A stretch of 8,126 nucleotides of DNA from NCBI GenBank assembly GCA_016793585.1, contig JAEUJR010000190.1, positions 1 to 8,126 on the forward strand, written 5' to 3'. The stretch comes from Archangium sp. Its GTDB lineage: Bacteria; Myxococcota; Myxococcia; Myxococcales; Myxococcaceae. Below are positions 1 to 6,314 of the stretch, in pieces; within the stretch, counting starts at the first letter, position 1, and each line of letters begins with the position of its first letter. The notes under the pieces are model-generated. The model saw only the letters and a program-made list of their open reading frames with translations. It was not told the DNA's origin and ran no database searches. The position numbers were made by a program, and so were the translations under genes.

Positions 1-227
1 CCGCTCACCTGCGCGCGCTGCTGACCGAGCTGCGACTTGCGCGCCCTGGCCTCGGGGTTCGCAGACCAGCCGATGCCGGCGATCTCCTTGTCGATCTTTG
101 CGAGCTGGGCACCCTTCTCGATCATCAGGGCTGGCAGCTGCATCTCCCGAGCTGTGTCTTTGGCGGCCTGCTTGGCCTGGGCGCCGACGGTGGAGACGGC
201 TCCGCGCAACTTGTCGATGAAGGACAT
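1..227 (-). CDS. Hypothetical protein, N-terminal part (runs off the left edge)
   Basis: The reverse strand is open from an ATG at 227 to the window edge, giving 75 codons with no stop. The start is supported by a GGGAG Shine-Dalgarno sequence at 240-236, eight bases before the ATG. The protein begins MSFIDKLRGAVSTVGAQAKQ and continues with Ala, Gln, Lys and Glu-rich sequence that should form amphipathic or coiled-coil helix; there is no signal peptide or membrane segment. A second helical stretch (residues about 30-50, with AQLAKIDKEIAGIGW) is followed by a polar segment rich in Arg, Gln and Ser. An N-terminal amphipathic helix followed by coiled coil recalls peripheral membrane-associated proteins in general, but I see no family signature and assign no function. 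It is divergent from the transglutaminase gene that starts at 329. That this is a gene is fairly secure; its identity is unknown. Confidence 0.7.
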   Translation of the reverse strand, partial: MSFIDKLRGAVSTVGAQAKQAAKDTAREMQLPALMIEKGAQLAKIDKEIAGIGWSANPEARARKSQLGQQRAQVS

Positions 228-328
228 GGTGTGGACTCCCGATGAGGCAGACTGCGGTGATTGGACACCAGACCAGCCATGTGTGCGCAATCGTCATCTG
301 ATCCACGCGTGATCGTCGGCGGGTTCAC
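228..328. promoter_or_regulatory. Divergent intergenic region with two spaced palindromes
   Basis: These 101 bases separate two divergent genes and must hold the promoters of both. I see no convincing -35/-10 pair on either strand: a TTGGAC at 261-266 on the plus strand lacks a good -10 at normal spacing. Two perfect palindromes are visible, CACGCGTG at 304-311 and TCACGTGA at 325-332. The second covers the GTG start codon at 329. Their centres are 21 bp apart, about two helical turns, and both continue into a similar TGAT context. This could be an operator, but short GC-rich palindromes also arise by chance. Confidence 0.4.
236..240 (-). promoter_or_regulatory. Ribosome binding site of the left-edge gene
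   Basis: The reverse strand reads GGGAG here, eight bases upstream of the ATG at 227. It is the main support for this short partial gene and its start. Confidence 0.6.
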
Positions 329-1966
329 GTGATTCGCGCGCTCGCTTCGTTGGTCTCGTCGCTGGTGTTGATCGCGCTGCCGACGCTGACCGTGTGGCTC
401 GCGTCTTCGCTGATCGCCTTCCACGGGGGCCCGCGGGAACTCGCCCTCGTCGGTGGCTTGCTGCTGTTCCCCATTCTTCCGGTGCTCTGGGAGTGGCGCG
501 CCACGCGGGCGTGGAAGCTCGGTCTTCAGCGCAGGAAGCAGTTCGTCGGGACACCGAAGCGGCTGTTCTCGGGGTTCACGCGGCTGGCCCTTCGCACGCT
601 GTTCATCTGCCTCGCGTTCACGGGCGCGATGGTCGCGAAGTTTCCGAAGGTGACGTTCGCTGCGCTCGCGACCCGTGGTGACTGGTTCCTCGAACCCGGT
701 GACGCAGGAGAGCCGTGGCGTGGCTACATCTTCCAGGTTGCCGGTGGGCTCGAAGGGCTGCACCGGCTCGCGAACCCGAACCCGTACGTGACGAAGATCG
801 ACGGCGAGGCGATCGCGAAGATCGATCCCGCTCCGACGCCAACGCCCGTCGTGCCTAATGGGCCCTCGACCCGCTGGCGCAAGCTCACCGACGAGGAGCG
901 CGCGCAGATCGAAGGCGTGAAGCCGAAACCTCCGCCTCCGGAGCCATCTCGTCCTGCGGTGGCCGACGCCGGCATTCCCGACGAGGGCTACTTCTCGGTC
1001 ATCACGTGGAAGGACGACGATGGCCGCGCGAAGCTCAGAGAGAACGAGCACCCCGACGACCCGCCCCCGCCACCCGAGCGCCCCGACTCCACCGTCATCG
1101 ACAGCGGTGGCACGCACTGGCCGTGGGCCAACGAGGTCTCACCCATCGTCGCGGGCATGCACCCCTACGACGAGACGTCGATCGCGGCAGTCGCGCAGTA
1201 CATCAAGTCGAGAGAGCCGAATGCGTTCAAGCGGGTGAAGGCGCTGCACGACTGGGTGGTGACGCGGCTCGAGTACGACCACGACTCACTCAAGCCCGGC
1301 CAGCGAAAGGCGCAGGACGCGAACACCGTCTTCGTGAACCGGGTCGGTGTGTGTGAAGGCTACGCGCGGTTGATGGTCGAGCTGGGTCGACAGACGGGTG
1401 ACCAGATCATCTACCTCGGCGGTGACGTGCGCGAAGAGAACGGCGCCGCGGCGCCCATCGGCCATGCGTGGAACGCGGTGGAGATCGATCGTCACTGGTA
1501 CCTCGTCGACGCCACGTGGGACGACCCGACGACCCCCGACGGCCGCAGCCGCTCGTATCGAACCGACTACCTGTTCATTCCGCCGAACGTCGCGATCTGG
1601 AGTCACTTCCCAGACGATGACCGCTGGCAGTTGCTCGGCAAGCCGCTCTCGCGCGGCGACTTCCTGCGCCAGCCGTTCGCCCGCCCCGGCATCGCCAGAG
1701 AAGGCCTCACGCTCACCAGCCCGAACCGCGCGGCCGTCGATGCCAGCGACTCCCTCGACGTGGTGCTCGAGAACCCGCTGCGCCGGTACCTCATGATCAA
1801 GTACCGAACCGCGAGCGGCAAAGAGCTCGACTGCGCGAACACGAACGCCGAGCGCGTCAGCTCGAAGTGCCCCGTGCCCGAATCGGGTGAGGCGATGATC
1901 TTCTCGAACGACGAGCAATATGGCGAGTACGCGCAGGTCGTTCGAATCGCCGTCACGCGGAGATGA
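329..1966 (+). CDS. Membrane-anchored transglutaminase-like (kyphoscoliosis-peptidase type) protein
   Basis: This 545-residue protein has three likely membrane helices, at residues about 5-31, 38-54 and 86-103. The strongly basic loop between the second and third (residues 55-89) should be cytoplasmic, which places everything after residue 104 in the periplasm. A region with proline runs (about 166-252, including five prolines at 245-249) acts as a linker. The transglutaminase-like core follows, with the expected triad: Cys342 in VGVCEGYARLM, His379 in GHAWNAVEI and Asp394 in VDATWDDP. The segment at 413-436 (TDYLF, then SHFPDD and WQLL) resembles the part that follows the core in bacterial kyphoscoliosis-peptidase-like proteins. 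A beta-rich tail (about 458-545) with Cys502 and Cys514 could be Ig-like. The GTG at 329 is the first possible start after an in-frame stop at 299; the ribosome site is weak. An intact triad suggests a cysteine protease or amide-cleaving or cross-linking enzyme of the cell envelope, but the substrate cannot be read from the sequence. Confidence 0.88.
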   Translation: MIRALASLVSSLVLIALPTLTVWLASSLIAFHGGPRELALVGGLLLFPILPVLWEWRATRAWKLGLQRRKQFVGTPKRLFSGFTRLALRTLFICLAFTGAMVAKFPKVTFAALATRGDWFLEPGDAGEPWRGYIFQVAGGLEGLHRLANPNPYVTKIDGEAIAKIDPAPTPTPVVPNGPSTRWRKLTDEERAQIEGVKPKPPPPEPSRPAVADAGIPDEGYFSVITWKDDDGRAKLRENEHPDDPPPPPERPDSTVIDSGGTHWPWANEVSPIVAGMHPYDETSIAAVAQYIKSREPNAFKRVKALHDWVVTRLEYDHDSLKPGQRKAQDANTVFVNRVGVCEGYARLMVELGRQTGDQIIYLGGDVREENGAAAPIGHAWNAVEIDRHWYLVDATWDDPTTPDGRSRSYRTDYLFIPPNVAIWSHFPDDDRWQLLGKPLSRGDFLRQPFARPGIAREGLTLTSPNRAAVDASDSLDVVLENPLRRYLMIKYRTASGKELDCANTNAERVSSKCPVPESGEAMIFSNDEQYGEYAQVVRIAVTRR

Positions 1967-2004
1967 GGCTTCCCCTTCCCTCGCGTCGGTGAGATCCACG
2001 CCGC

Positions 2005-2943
2005 ATGAAGGCGATGATCTTGAAGGCGTATGGCCTCGAGCCTGCGGTGGCCGAGCTGCCCGACCCCGTGCCCGGCCCGCGCGAAGTGCTCGTGCGGGTG
2101 CGGGCGACCAGCGTCAACCCCATCGACTGGAAGCAGGCGTCGGGAAAGTTCCGGCCGATTCTCACGGCCTCTTTCCCCTTCATCGCGGGCTACGACCTGG
2201 CTGGTGAAGTCGCGGCGCTCGGCCCGGGCGTCAGCGGCTTCACCGTGGGCCAGCGGGTGCACACGCGGCTGTCGGGTCGTGACGGAGGCGCGAGCGCGAC
2301 GCTGGTGAAGGCGGGCCTCGACGTGCTCTGCCCGATGCCCGACGGCATGGGCTTCGAGCAGGCCGCCGGGCTTCCACTCGCGGGCATGACGGCGTTGCAG
2401 GGGCTGCGCGACGTGGCCGGGCTGCCGATGACTGGCGCCTCGACGCGCGTGCTGGTGGTCGGTGCATCGGGTGGTGTGGGCCACTTCGCCGTGCAGATCG
2501 CGAAGGCCATGGGCGCGCACGTCACGGGCGTGTGCAGTGAGCGAAACGCGGCCCTCGTGCGAAGGCTCGGCGCCGAGGCGATCGTCGACTACACGAAGCC
2601 GAACGCGTACGCCGGGATCGCGCCGTTCGACGTGGTGCTCGATTGCGTCGGTAGCGCTCCGGGCGATTTCCTCGAGCTGCTCGTGACCGGAGGCAGCTTC
2701 GCCTCGTGCGTTCCCGGGCCCGCCGTCTTCGCGCGACAGGCGCTCAACCTGCTGTCGTCCAAGAAGGTGCTGCCTGTGATGCTGAAGCCCAACGCAGCCG
2801 ATCTCTCGGTGCTCGATGGGCTGTTCGCGAAGAAGCAGCTCGAAGTGGTGATCGACTCGCGATACCCGGCGGAGCAGCTCGGCGAAGCGTGGAAGCGCAG
2901 CAGCTCGGGGCGCAGCGCCGGGAAGATCATCGTCACCTGGTGA
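2005..2943 (+). CDS. Zinc-free MDR-family NADPH:quinone oxidoreductase-like protein
   Basis: This 312-residue protein belongs to the medium-chain dehydrogenase/reductase superfamily, quinone-oxidoreductase (zeta-crystallin-like) branch. An N-terminal GroES-like domain carries the SVNPIDWK signature (residues 36-43) and a GYDLAGEV segment. The Rossmann domain has the glycine motif VVGASGGVG, with Gly153, Gly156, Gly157 and Gly159, followed by FAVQIAKAMGA. FDVVLDCVGS marks a later Rossmann strand, and the protein ends in the usual AGKIIVTW. The structural-zinc cysteine quartet and the catalytic zinc ligands of alcohol dehydrogenases are missing, so it should be a zinc-independent NAD(P)H-dependent reductase of quinones or enones, soluble in the cytoplasm. 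The gene follows the transglutaminase gene after 38 bp on the same strand, so the two may be co-transcribed, although nothing links their functions. The ATG at 2005 opens the typical MKAMILKAYG start; a weak GGTGAG lies upstream. The physiological substrate is unknown. Confidence 0.9.
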   Translation: MKAMILKAYGLEPAVAELPDPVPGPREVLVRVRATSVNPIDWKQASGKFRPILTASFPFIAGYDLAGEVAALGPGVSGFTVGQRVHTRLSGRDGGASATLVKAGLDVLCPMPDGMGFEQAAGLPLAGMTALQGLRDVAGLPMTGASTRVLVVGASGGVGHFAVQIAKAMGAHVTGVCSERNAALVRRLGAEAIVDYTKPNAYAGIAPFDVVLDCVGSAPGDFLELLVTGGSFASCVPGPAVFARQALNLLSSKKVLPVMLKPNAADLSVLDGLFAKKQLEVVIDSRYPAEQLGEAWKRSSSGRSAGKIIVTW

Positions 2944-4417
2944 CGCACTCGCTGACCGACAAGACCTCGTTGCTGCGCAGCTGGCGAGACAAGGGGCCGA
3001 CGTCGAGCACGCACTGCGTGAGCCCCGCGCAGACGCCCGCCTGCGGTTTCCACTGGAGCGACATCGACAGGGCCTTCGAGAGATCGGCTGCGCTGCCACG
3101 CACGGTGACGAAGCCGCCGTCGTTGGCTGCGTCGAGCCCGAGCGCCTTCAGGGTCTTCTCGAGCGCCGGCCCAGACGACATGAAGGTCGACAACGACAGG
3201 CACACAGGCCGGAGCGTGCAGTCTTCAGGCGCCTGTGGGCGTCGCGAGGTGACTGGGGCGGCTGGCGCGTTCTCGTCGCCACGCACGCTCGAGCTCAGCG
3301 TCCACACCTCTGAGGCCCGGCCCGGCACGAACATCGCGAGCGTGAGCACCACCGCGATCACGTCGCCCAGGCCCTGATCGTTCGGGGTCGTACACACGCA
3401 AGGGCCACCCAGAGGCGGCGCGGTCGTGACGCCGCGACAGCTGAGGCCCAGAAACGAGAACGCCTCGGTGCTGCCGGGCGCGGGCAGCGGGAGCGGCTTA
3501 CCGTCTTGCAGCATCACCGCCCCGTTCTTCGCGATCAGCTCGAAGGTCTGCGCCTTCTTCCCGACCGTGAGCGTGACAGTGAACCGGCGCACGCCCAGCT
3601 CCCAGGTCGCGCGAACGACCTCGAACACCGCGGGTTCGGGCAAGGCGCGTAGGGTTCTGCCCGTCGGGACCAGTCCGAAGAACAACAGATCGCCCTGCTT
3701 CTTCGTCACGCGATCGAAGACCCAACGGTTGCCGACGCGAAGCTCGAACGAGGGGTCGCCCCGCTCTTCGGCGACCTCGATGGGCTCTCGATGAACGACG
3801 CGAATGGGGCCGAGCTCACCGGTCGTCACGAAGTGCGACTCGCGCGGGCCGGTGCGCTCGATGCTCTGAACGAAGGACCAGTGCGAGCTCACCGGCGGCG
3901 CAGGCTGGACGTCGACTTCGTGACCTTCGTGCACCCACGTCGTCAACGCGCGCTCGAAAGCCGGGAGCGGTCGATGAATCACTGCCGCGAGCGAGCTGAA
4001 GGGCGCGATGGAGAGCACTCCGAGCGCCAGCCCGCCGGCACCAAGCGGGCCGATTCCCCTCGCTCGACGCAGGAGTGCCAACAACGAGCCCGCCGCACCG
4101 AGCACGCTGCCGATGAAGGCGACCGCCACGGCCCGCTTCGTGCCCACCGCGAAGATCGTGGTGAAGCTCGAGTCTTTGAGCAGCGCGGCCCGAAGCCCGA
4201 TCACGCCGATGAAGGCGAGGTCGACGAGCAGCGCCGAACCAATCGCGAAAGCCGCTGCGAGAACGAGCGGAGAGCGCGCTCTCCATTCACCGCGTCGGGC
4301 GAGCGCAGCCGAGAAGAGGAACAGCACCAGTGCGCCGCCCGCACACCACGAGGCGAAGCCGAGCGACGGGAGTGACAGCGTGTACTCTGCGCCACCCGCC
4401 GTGCTCGTCCACGTCAC
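2933..4417 (-). CDS. Unknown four-helix membrane protein with a cysteine-rich periplasmic region
   Basis: This 494-residue protein is the last gene of the mevalonate operon. Its GTG start (4417) overlaps the decarboxylase stop as GTGA, so it is probably translated by coupling. Four hydrophobic helices lie at about 19-40, 50-75, 95-116 and 125-147. The short loops RRGEWRARS (41-49) and RRARGIGP (117-124) are basic and therefore cytoplasmic, which puts the N-terminus and everything after residue 148 in the periplasm. The region at 148-320 looks mixed and beta-rich. The C-terminal part holds eight cysteines (327, 340, 342, 400, 406, 463, 469, 491), an even number suited to disulfides outside the cytoplasm. 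I recognise no enzyme motif, lipoprotein box or transporter signature. A short hydrophobic stretch at 353-364 is probably part of a folded domain, not a membrane helix. The stop overlaps the end of the opposing oxidoreductase gene by 11 bp. The gene is secure from its length and coupling; its function, and any role in isoprenoid metabolism, is open. Confidence 0.82.
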   Translation of the reverse strand: MTWTSTAGGAEYTLSLPSLGFASWCAGGALVLFLFSAALARRGEWRARSPLVLAAAFAIGSALLVDLAFIGVIGLRAALLKDSSFTTIFAVGTKRAVAVAFIGSVLGAAGSLLALLRRARGIGPLGAGGLALGVLSIAPFSSLAAVIHRPLPAFERALTTWVHEGHEVDVQPAPPVSSHWSFVQSIERTGPRESHFVTTGELGPIRVVHREPIEVAEERGDPSFELRVGNRWVFDRVTKKQGDLLFFGLVPTGRTLRALPEPAVFEVVRATWELGVRRFTVTLTVGKKAQTFELIAKNGAVMLQDGKPLPLPAPGSTEAFSFLGLSCRGVTTAPPLGGPCVCTTPNDQGLGDVIAVVLTLAMFVPGRASEVWTLSSSVRGDENAPAAPVTSRRPQAPEDCTLRPVCLSLSTFMSSGPALEKTLKALGLDAANDGGFVTVRGSAADLSKALSMSLQWKPQAGVCAGLTQCVLDVGPLSRQLRSNEVLSVSECVTR

Positions 4418-5391
4418 ACGAGCACCGCGTCGCCACCCGGGTGGCAGCGAACGACCTCGCGGGCGCCGTGCTGCTCGAGCACCTTCACCACCTTCGCTTC
4501 GTCTTTCGCCGAGGTCAGCAGCACCGGGTTCGGGCCTGCGTCGAGCGTGAACCAGACGCCGAGGCCCTTCGCGCGCAGCTCACGACAGGTCTGAATCACC
4601 GCCAGCGTCGCGGGCTTCAGGTAGCAGAGCGGAGGATCGGCGGCGAAGGCGGTCGCGTGCATGCGCCAGGCGTTCTTCTCGGCGATGGCTCCGACGGCCT
4701 CGAGATCGCGGCGCTTGATCAAAGGCGTGATGCGCTTGACCTCGGCCTCGGCGTCTTTCGCCCAGGCCGGGTAGTACGGCGAGGTCTCGACGGTGCCCCG
4801 CATGCCGTCACGCGACTTCACTTCTTTCTCTTCGCGGCTCACCATGCCGACGAGCATTCGCAGCTCGGGCCAGTGCTTCGCGTCGAAGAGCTGCTCTCCG
4901 AACGAGTCTTTCCCGTCGGGGCGTTTGCCGCGGTTCCAGCGAACGAAGCCGCCCTGCACGCTGCGTGAGGCCGAGCCGCTGCCCCGCCGCGCGAGAATCG
5001 ACTCGGCCCTGGTGTCGCGCCCGAACCCAGCCGCCGTTCGCGCCGCGACGGCCAGCGCTGCAAACGCCGCTGCGCTCGAGGCCAGCCCGGCCGCAGCGGG
5101 AAAGTCGCCGGCGCTCGCCATACGCGCCGCGCCCAGCTTGCCGCCGTGCTCCTTGCGAACGAGCGAGAGCAGCTCGACCACGCGGGTCCGCTCACTGCCC
5201 TGCGCGAGCTTGCCGTTGATGCGAACGTCGTCGTCGCCGCGCTCACCCGTGAACTCGACCGAGGTCGTCACCGAGAGCGGGCCGAGCGTGACCGACAGAC
5301 TCGACTGATGCGGAAGAATCAGCCGCTCGTTCCGCTTTCCCCAGTACTTCACCAGCGCGATGTTCGGGTGCGCCTTCGCCGTCGCCTTCAC
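4414..5391 (-). CDS. mvaD: Diphosphomevalonate decarboxylase
   Basis: This enzyme carries out the ATP-dependent decarboxylation of mevalonate 5-diphosphate to isopentenyl diphosphate, the last step of IPP formation. The 325-residue length fits bacterial members of this GHMP-superfamily enzyme. The signatures are in order: NIALVKYWGKRNE (10-22), SSLSVTL (30-36), the nucleotide-binding FPAAAGLASSAAAFAAL (97-113), RRGSGSASRSVQGGFV (135-150) and LDAGPNPVLL (283-292). The catalytic positions known from yeast (Lys18, Arg158, Asp302) are present as Lys15, Arg143 and Asp284, so a true diphosphomevalonate enzyme is likely, not a phosphomevalonate-acting relative. An upstream in-frame start at 5442 would overlap the kinase gene by 40 bp; I prefer the GTG at 5391 because AGGGG lies six bases before it and the family similarity begins right after it. 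It follows mevalonate kinase by 11 bp, and its stop overlaps the start of the next gene. Confidence 0.95.
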   Translation of the reverse strand: MKATAKAHPNIALVKYWGKRNERLILPHQSSLSVTLGPLSVTTSVEFTGERGDDDVRINGKLAQGSERTRVVELLSLVRKEHGGKLGAARMASAGDFPAAAGLASSAAAFAALAVAARTAAGFGRDTRAESILARRGSGSASRSVQGGFVRWNRGKRPDGKDSFGEQLFDAKHWPELRMLVGMVSREEKEVKSRDGMRGTVETSPYYPAWAKDAEAEVKRITPLIKRRDLEAVGAIAEKNAWRMHATAFAADPPLCYLKPATLAVIQTCRELRAKGLGVWFTLDAGPNPVLLTSAKDEAKVVKVLEQHGAREVVRCHPGGDAVLV

Positions 5392-5397
5392 GTGATT

Positions 5398-5402
5398 CCC
5401 CT
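5398..5402 (-). promoter_or_regulatory. Ribosome binding site that fixes the mvaD start
   Basis: The reverse strand reads AGGGG directly after the mevalonate kinase TAA and six bases before the GTG at 5391. It favours the 325-residue decarboxylase over the longer frame that opens at 5442. Confidence 0.65.
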
Positions 5403-6311
5403 TTAGAGAGCGCGCGGGCCCGCCAGCTGGCTCACGAAACACGCCACGCCTTCCGCCTTGAGCTTCACGACGATGGGCTCGGGCTCGCGAAAGAGGCCCA
5501 GCACCGCGCCACCATCACCGCCCGCCCCCGTCAGCTTCGCGCCCAGCGCTCCATGTCGCCGCAGCCGGTTCACCATCGCCTCGAGGCCTTCGCTCGAGAG
5601 GCCTACGGCGTTCAGCAGGCCCTGGTTCACGTTCATGAGATCGCCGAGCGACTCGAGATCGCCCGCCGACACCGCGGCCGCGCCTTCGCGCGCCACACGC
5701 CCGATCTCGAGGAACAGTCGCTCGTAGCGGTCGGGCCACTTCGCCTGCCGCTCCCGCAGCGCAGCCACGGTCTTCTTCGTCGACGGCCGCTCACCGACGA
5801 TCGCGATCAGCACACGCACCGGCTTCGGAGCCTTTACGACCTTCACCGCGCCGCGCTTGAACAAGATCATCTGCCCACGCGCCGAGGTCGTGTGATCGAC
5901 GCCCGAGGGTGTTCCATGAAACTCCTTCTCCATCTCGAAGGCGACCTGCTCGAGCTGCTGCTGCGTCGCAGGGCGAGCCGTCTTTGCTTCGATCAGCACC
6001 CGGCTCACGGCCACCGACAGCGCGCCGGAGCTGCCCAGGCCCATCGACAGCGGCAGATCGGACTCGAGCGTCACCAGCACCCTGGGGTGACCGGTCAGCT
6101 TCGCCGCCCGCTGAAACGCCTTCTCGAGCGACTTCGAGTGTTCACGCTTGAGCGCATCGGGCAGCTCGATGGTGCACTTCTGGGCCGGCACCGCCCAGGC
6201 GCGCACACCTCGTGAGATCGGCGCGGCCAACGCAGGCTGGCCGTACACGACCCCGTGTTCTCCAAGCAGAATGACCTTGCCGGGTCCGAAGCTCGTGATG
6301 TGCACGGTCAC
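5403..6311 (-). CDS. mvk: Mevalonate kinase
   Basis: This cytoplasmic GHMP kinase phosphorylates (R)-mevalonate with ATP to 5-phosphomevalonate. It is 302 residues long, in the size range of bacterial and archaeal enzymes. The first motif, PGKVILLGEHGVVYG (residues 10-24), is typical of mevalonate kinase; phosphomevalonate kinases have a different form here. The ATP-binding motif is PLSMGLGSSGALSV (87-100), with the Mg-binding serine in GLGSS. The substrate region GTPSGVDHTTSARGQ (133-147) includes Asp139, which corresponds to the catalytic base Asp204 of the mammalian enzyme, and Glu130 is well placed as the Mg ligand. The third motif is KLTGAGGDGG (259-268). The start is a GTG three bases after the HMG-CoA reductase stop. 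A second GTG two codons later (6305) is also possible, as no strong ribosome site decides; the choice changes only two residues. Confidence 0.95.
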   Translation of the reverse strand: MTVHITSFGPGKVILLGEHGVVYGQPALAAPISRGVRAWAVPAQKCTIELPDALKREHSKSLEKAFQRAAKLTGHPRVLVTLESDLPLSMGLGSSGALSVAVSRVLIEAKTARPATQQQLEQVAFEMEKEFHGTPSGVDHTTSARGQMILFKRGAVKVVKAPKPVRVLIAIVGERPSTKKTVAALRERQAKWPDRYERLFLEIGRVAREGAAAVSAGDLESLGDLMNVNQGLLNAVGLSSEGLEAMVNRLRRHGALGAKLTGAGGDGGAVLGLFREPEPIVVKLKAEGVACFVSQLAGPRAL

Positions 6312-6314
6312 GAC

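Noticed and set aside
125..1117. A 330-codon minus-strand open frame near the left end.
   Set aside because: It overlaps both the left-edge gene and the transglutaminase gene in another frame; the composition is Arg/Glu-rich shadow sequence.
2900..2925. A GC-rich inverted repeat (GGCGC/GCGCC) near the end of the oxidoreductase gene as a terminator.
   Set aside because: It lies inside coding sequence and has no following T-run on either strand.
1603..3099. A 498-codon minus-strand open frame across the transglutaminase and oxidoreductase genes.
   Set aside because: It runs through parts of three well-supported genes and has low-complexity, Arg-rich composition with no family signature.
5389..5442. 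A longer decarboxylase beginning at 5442.
   Set aside because: The extra 17 residues overlap the kinase gene and lack family similarity, while a good ribosome site precedes the GTG at 5391.
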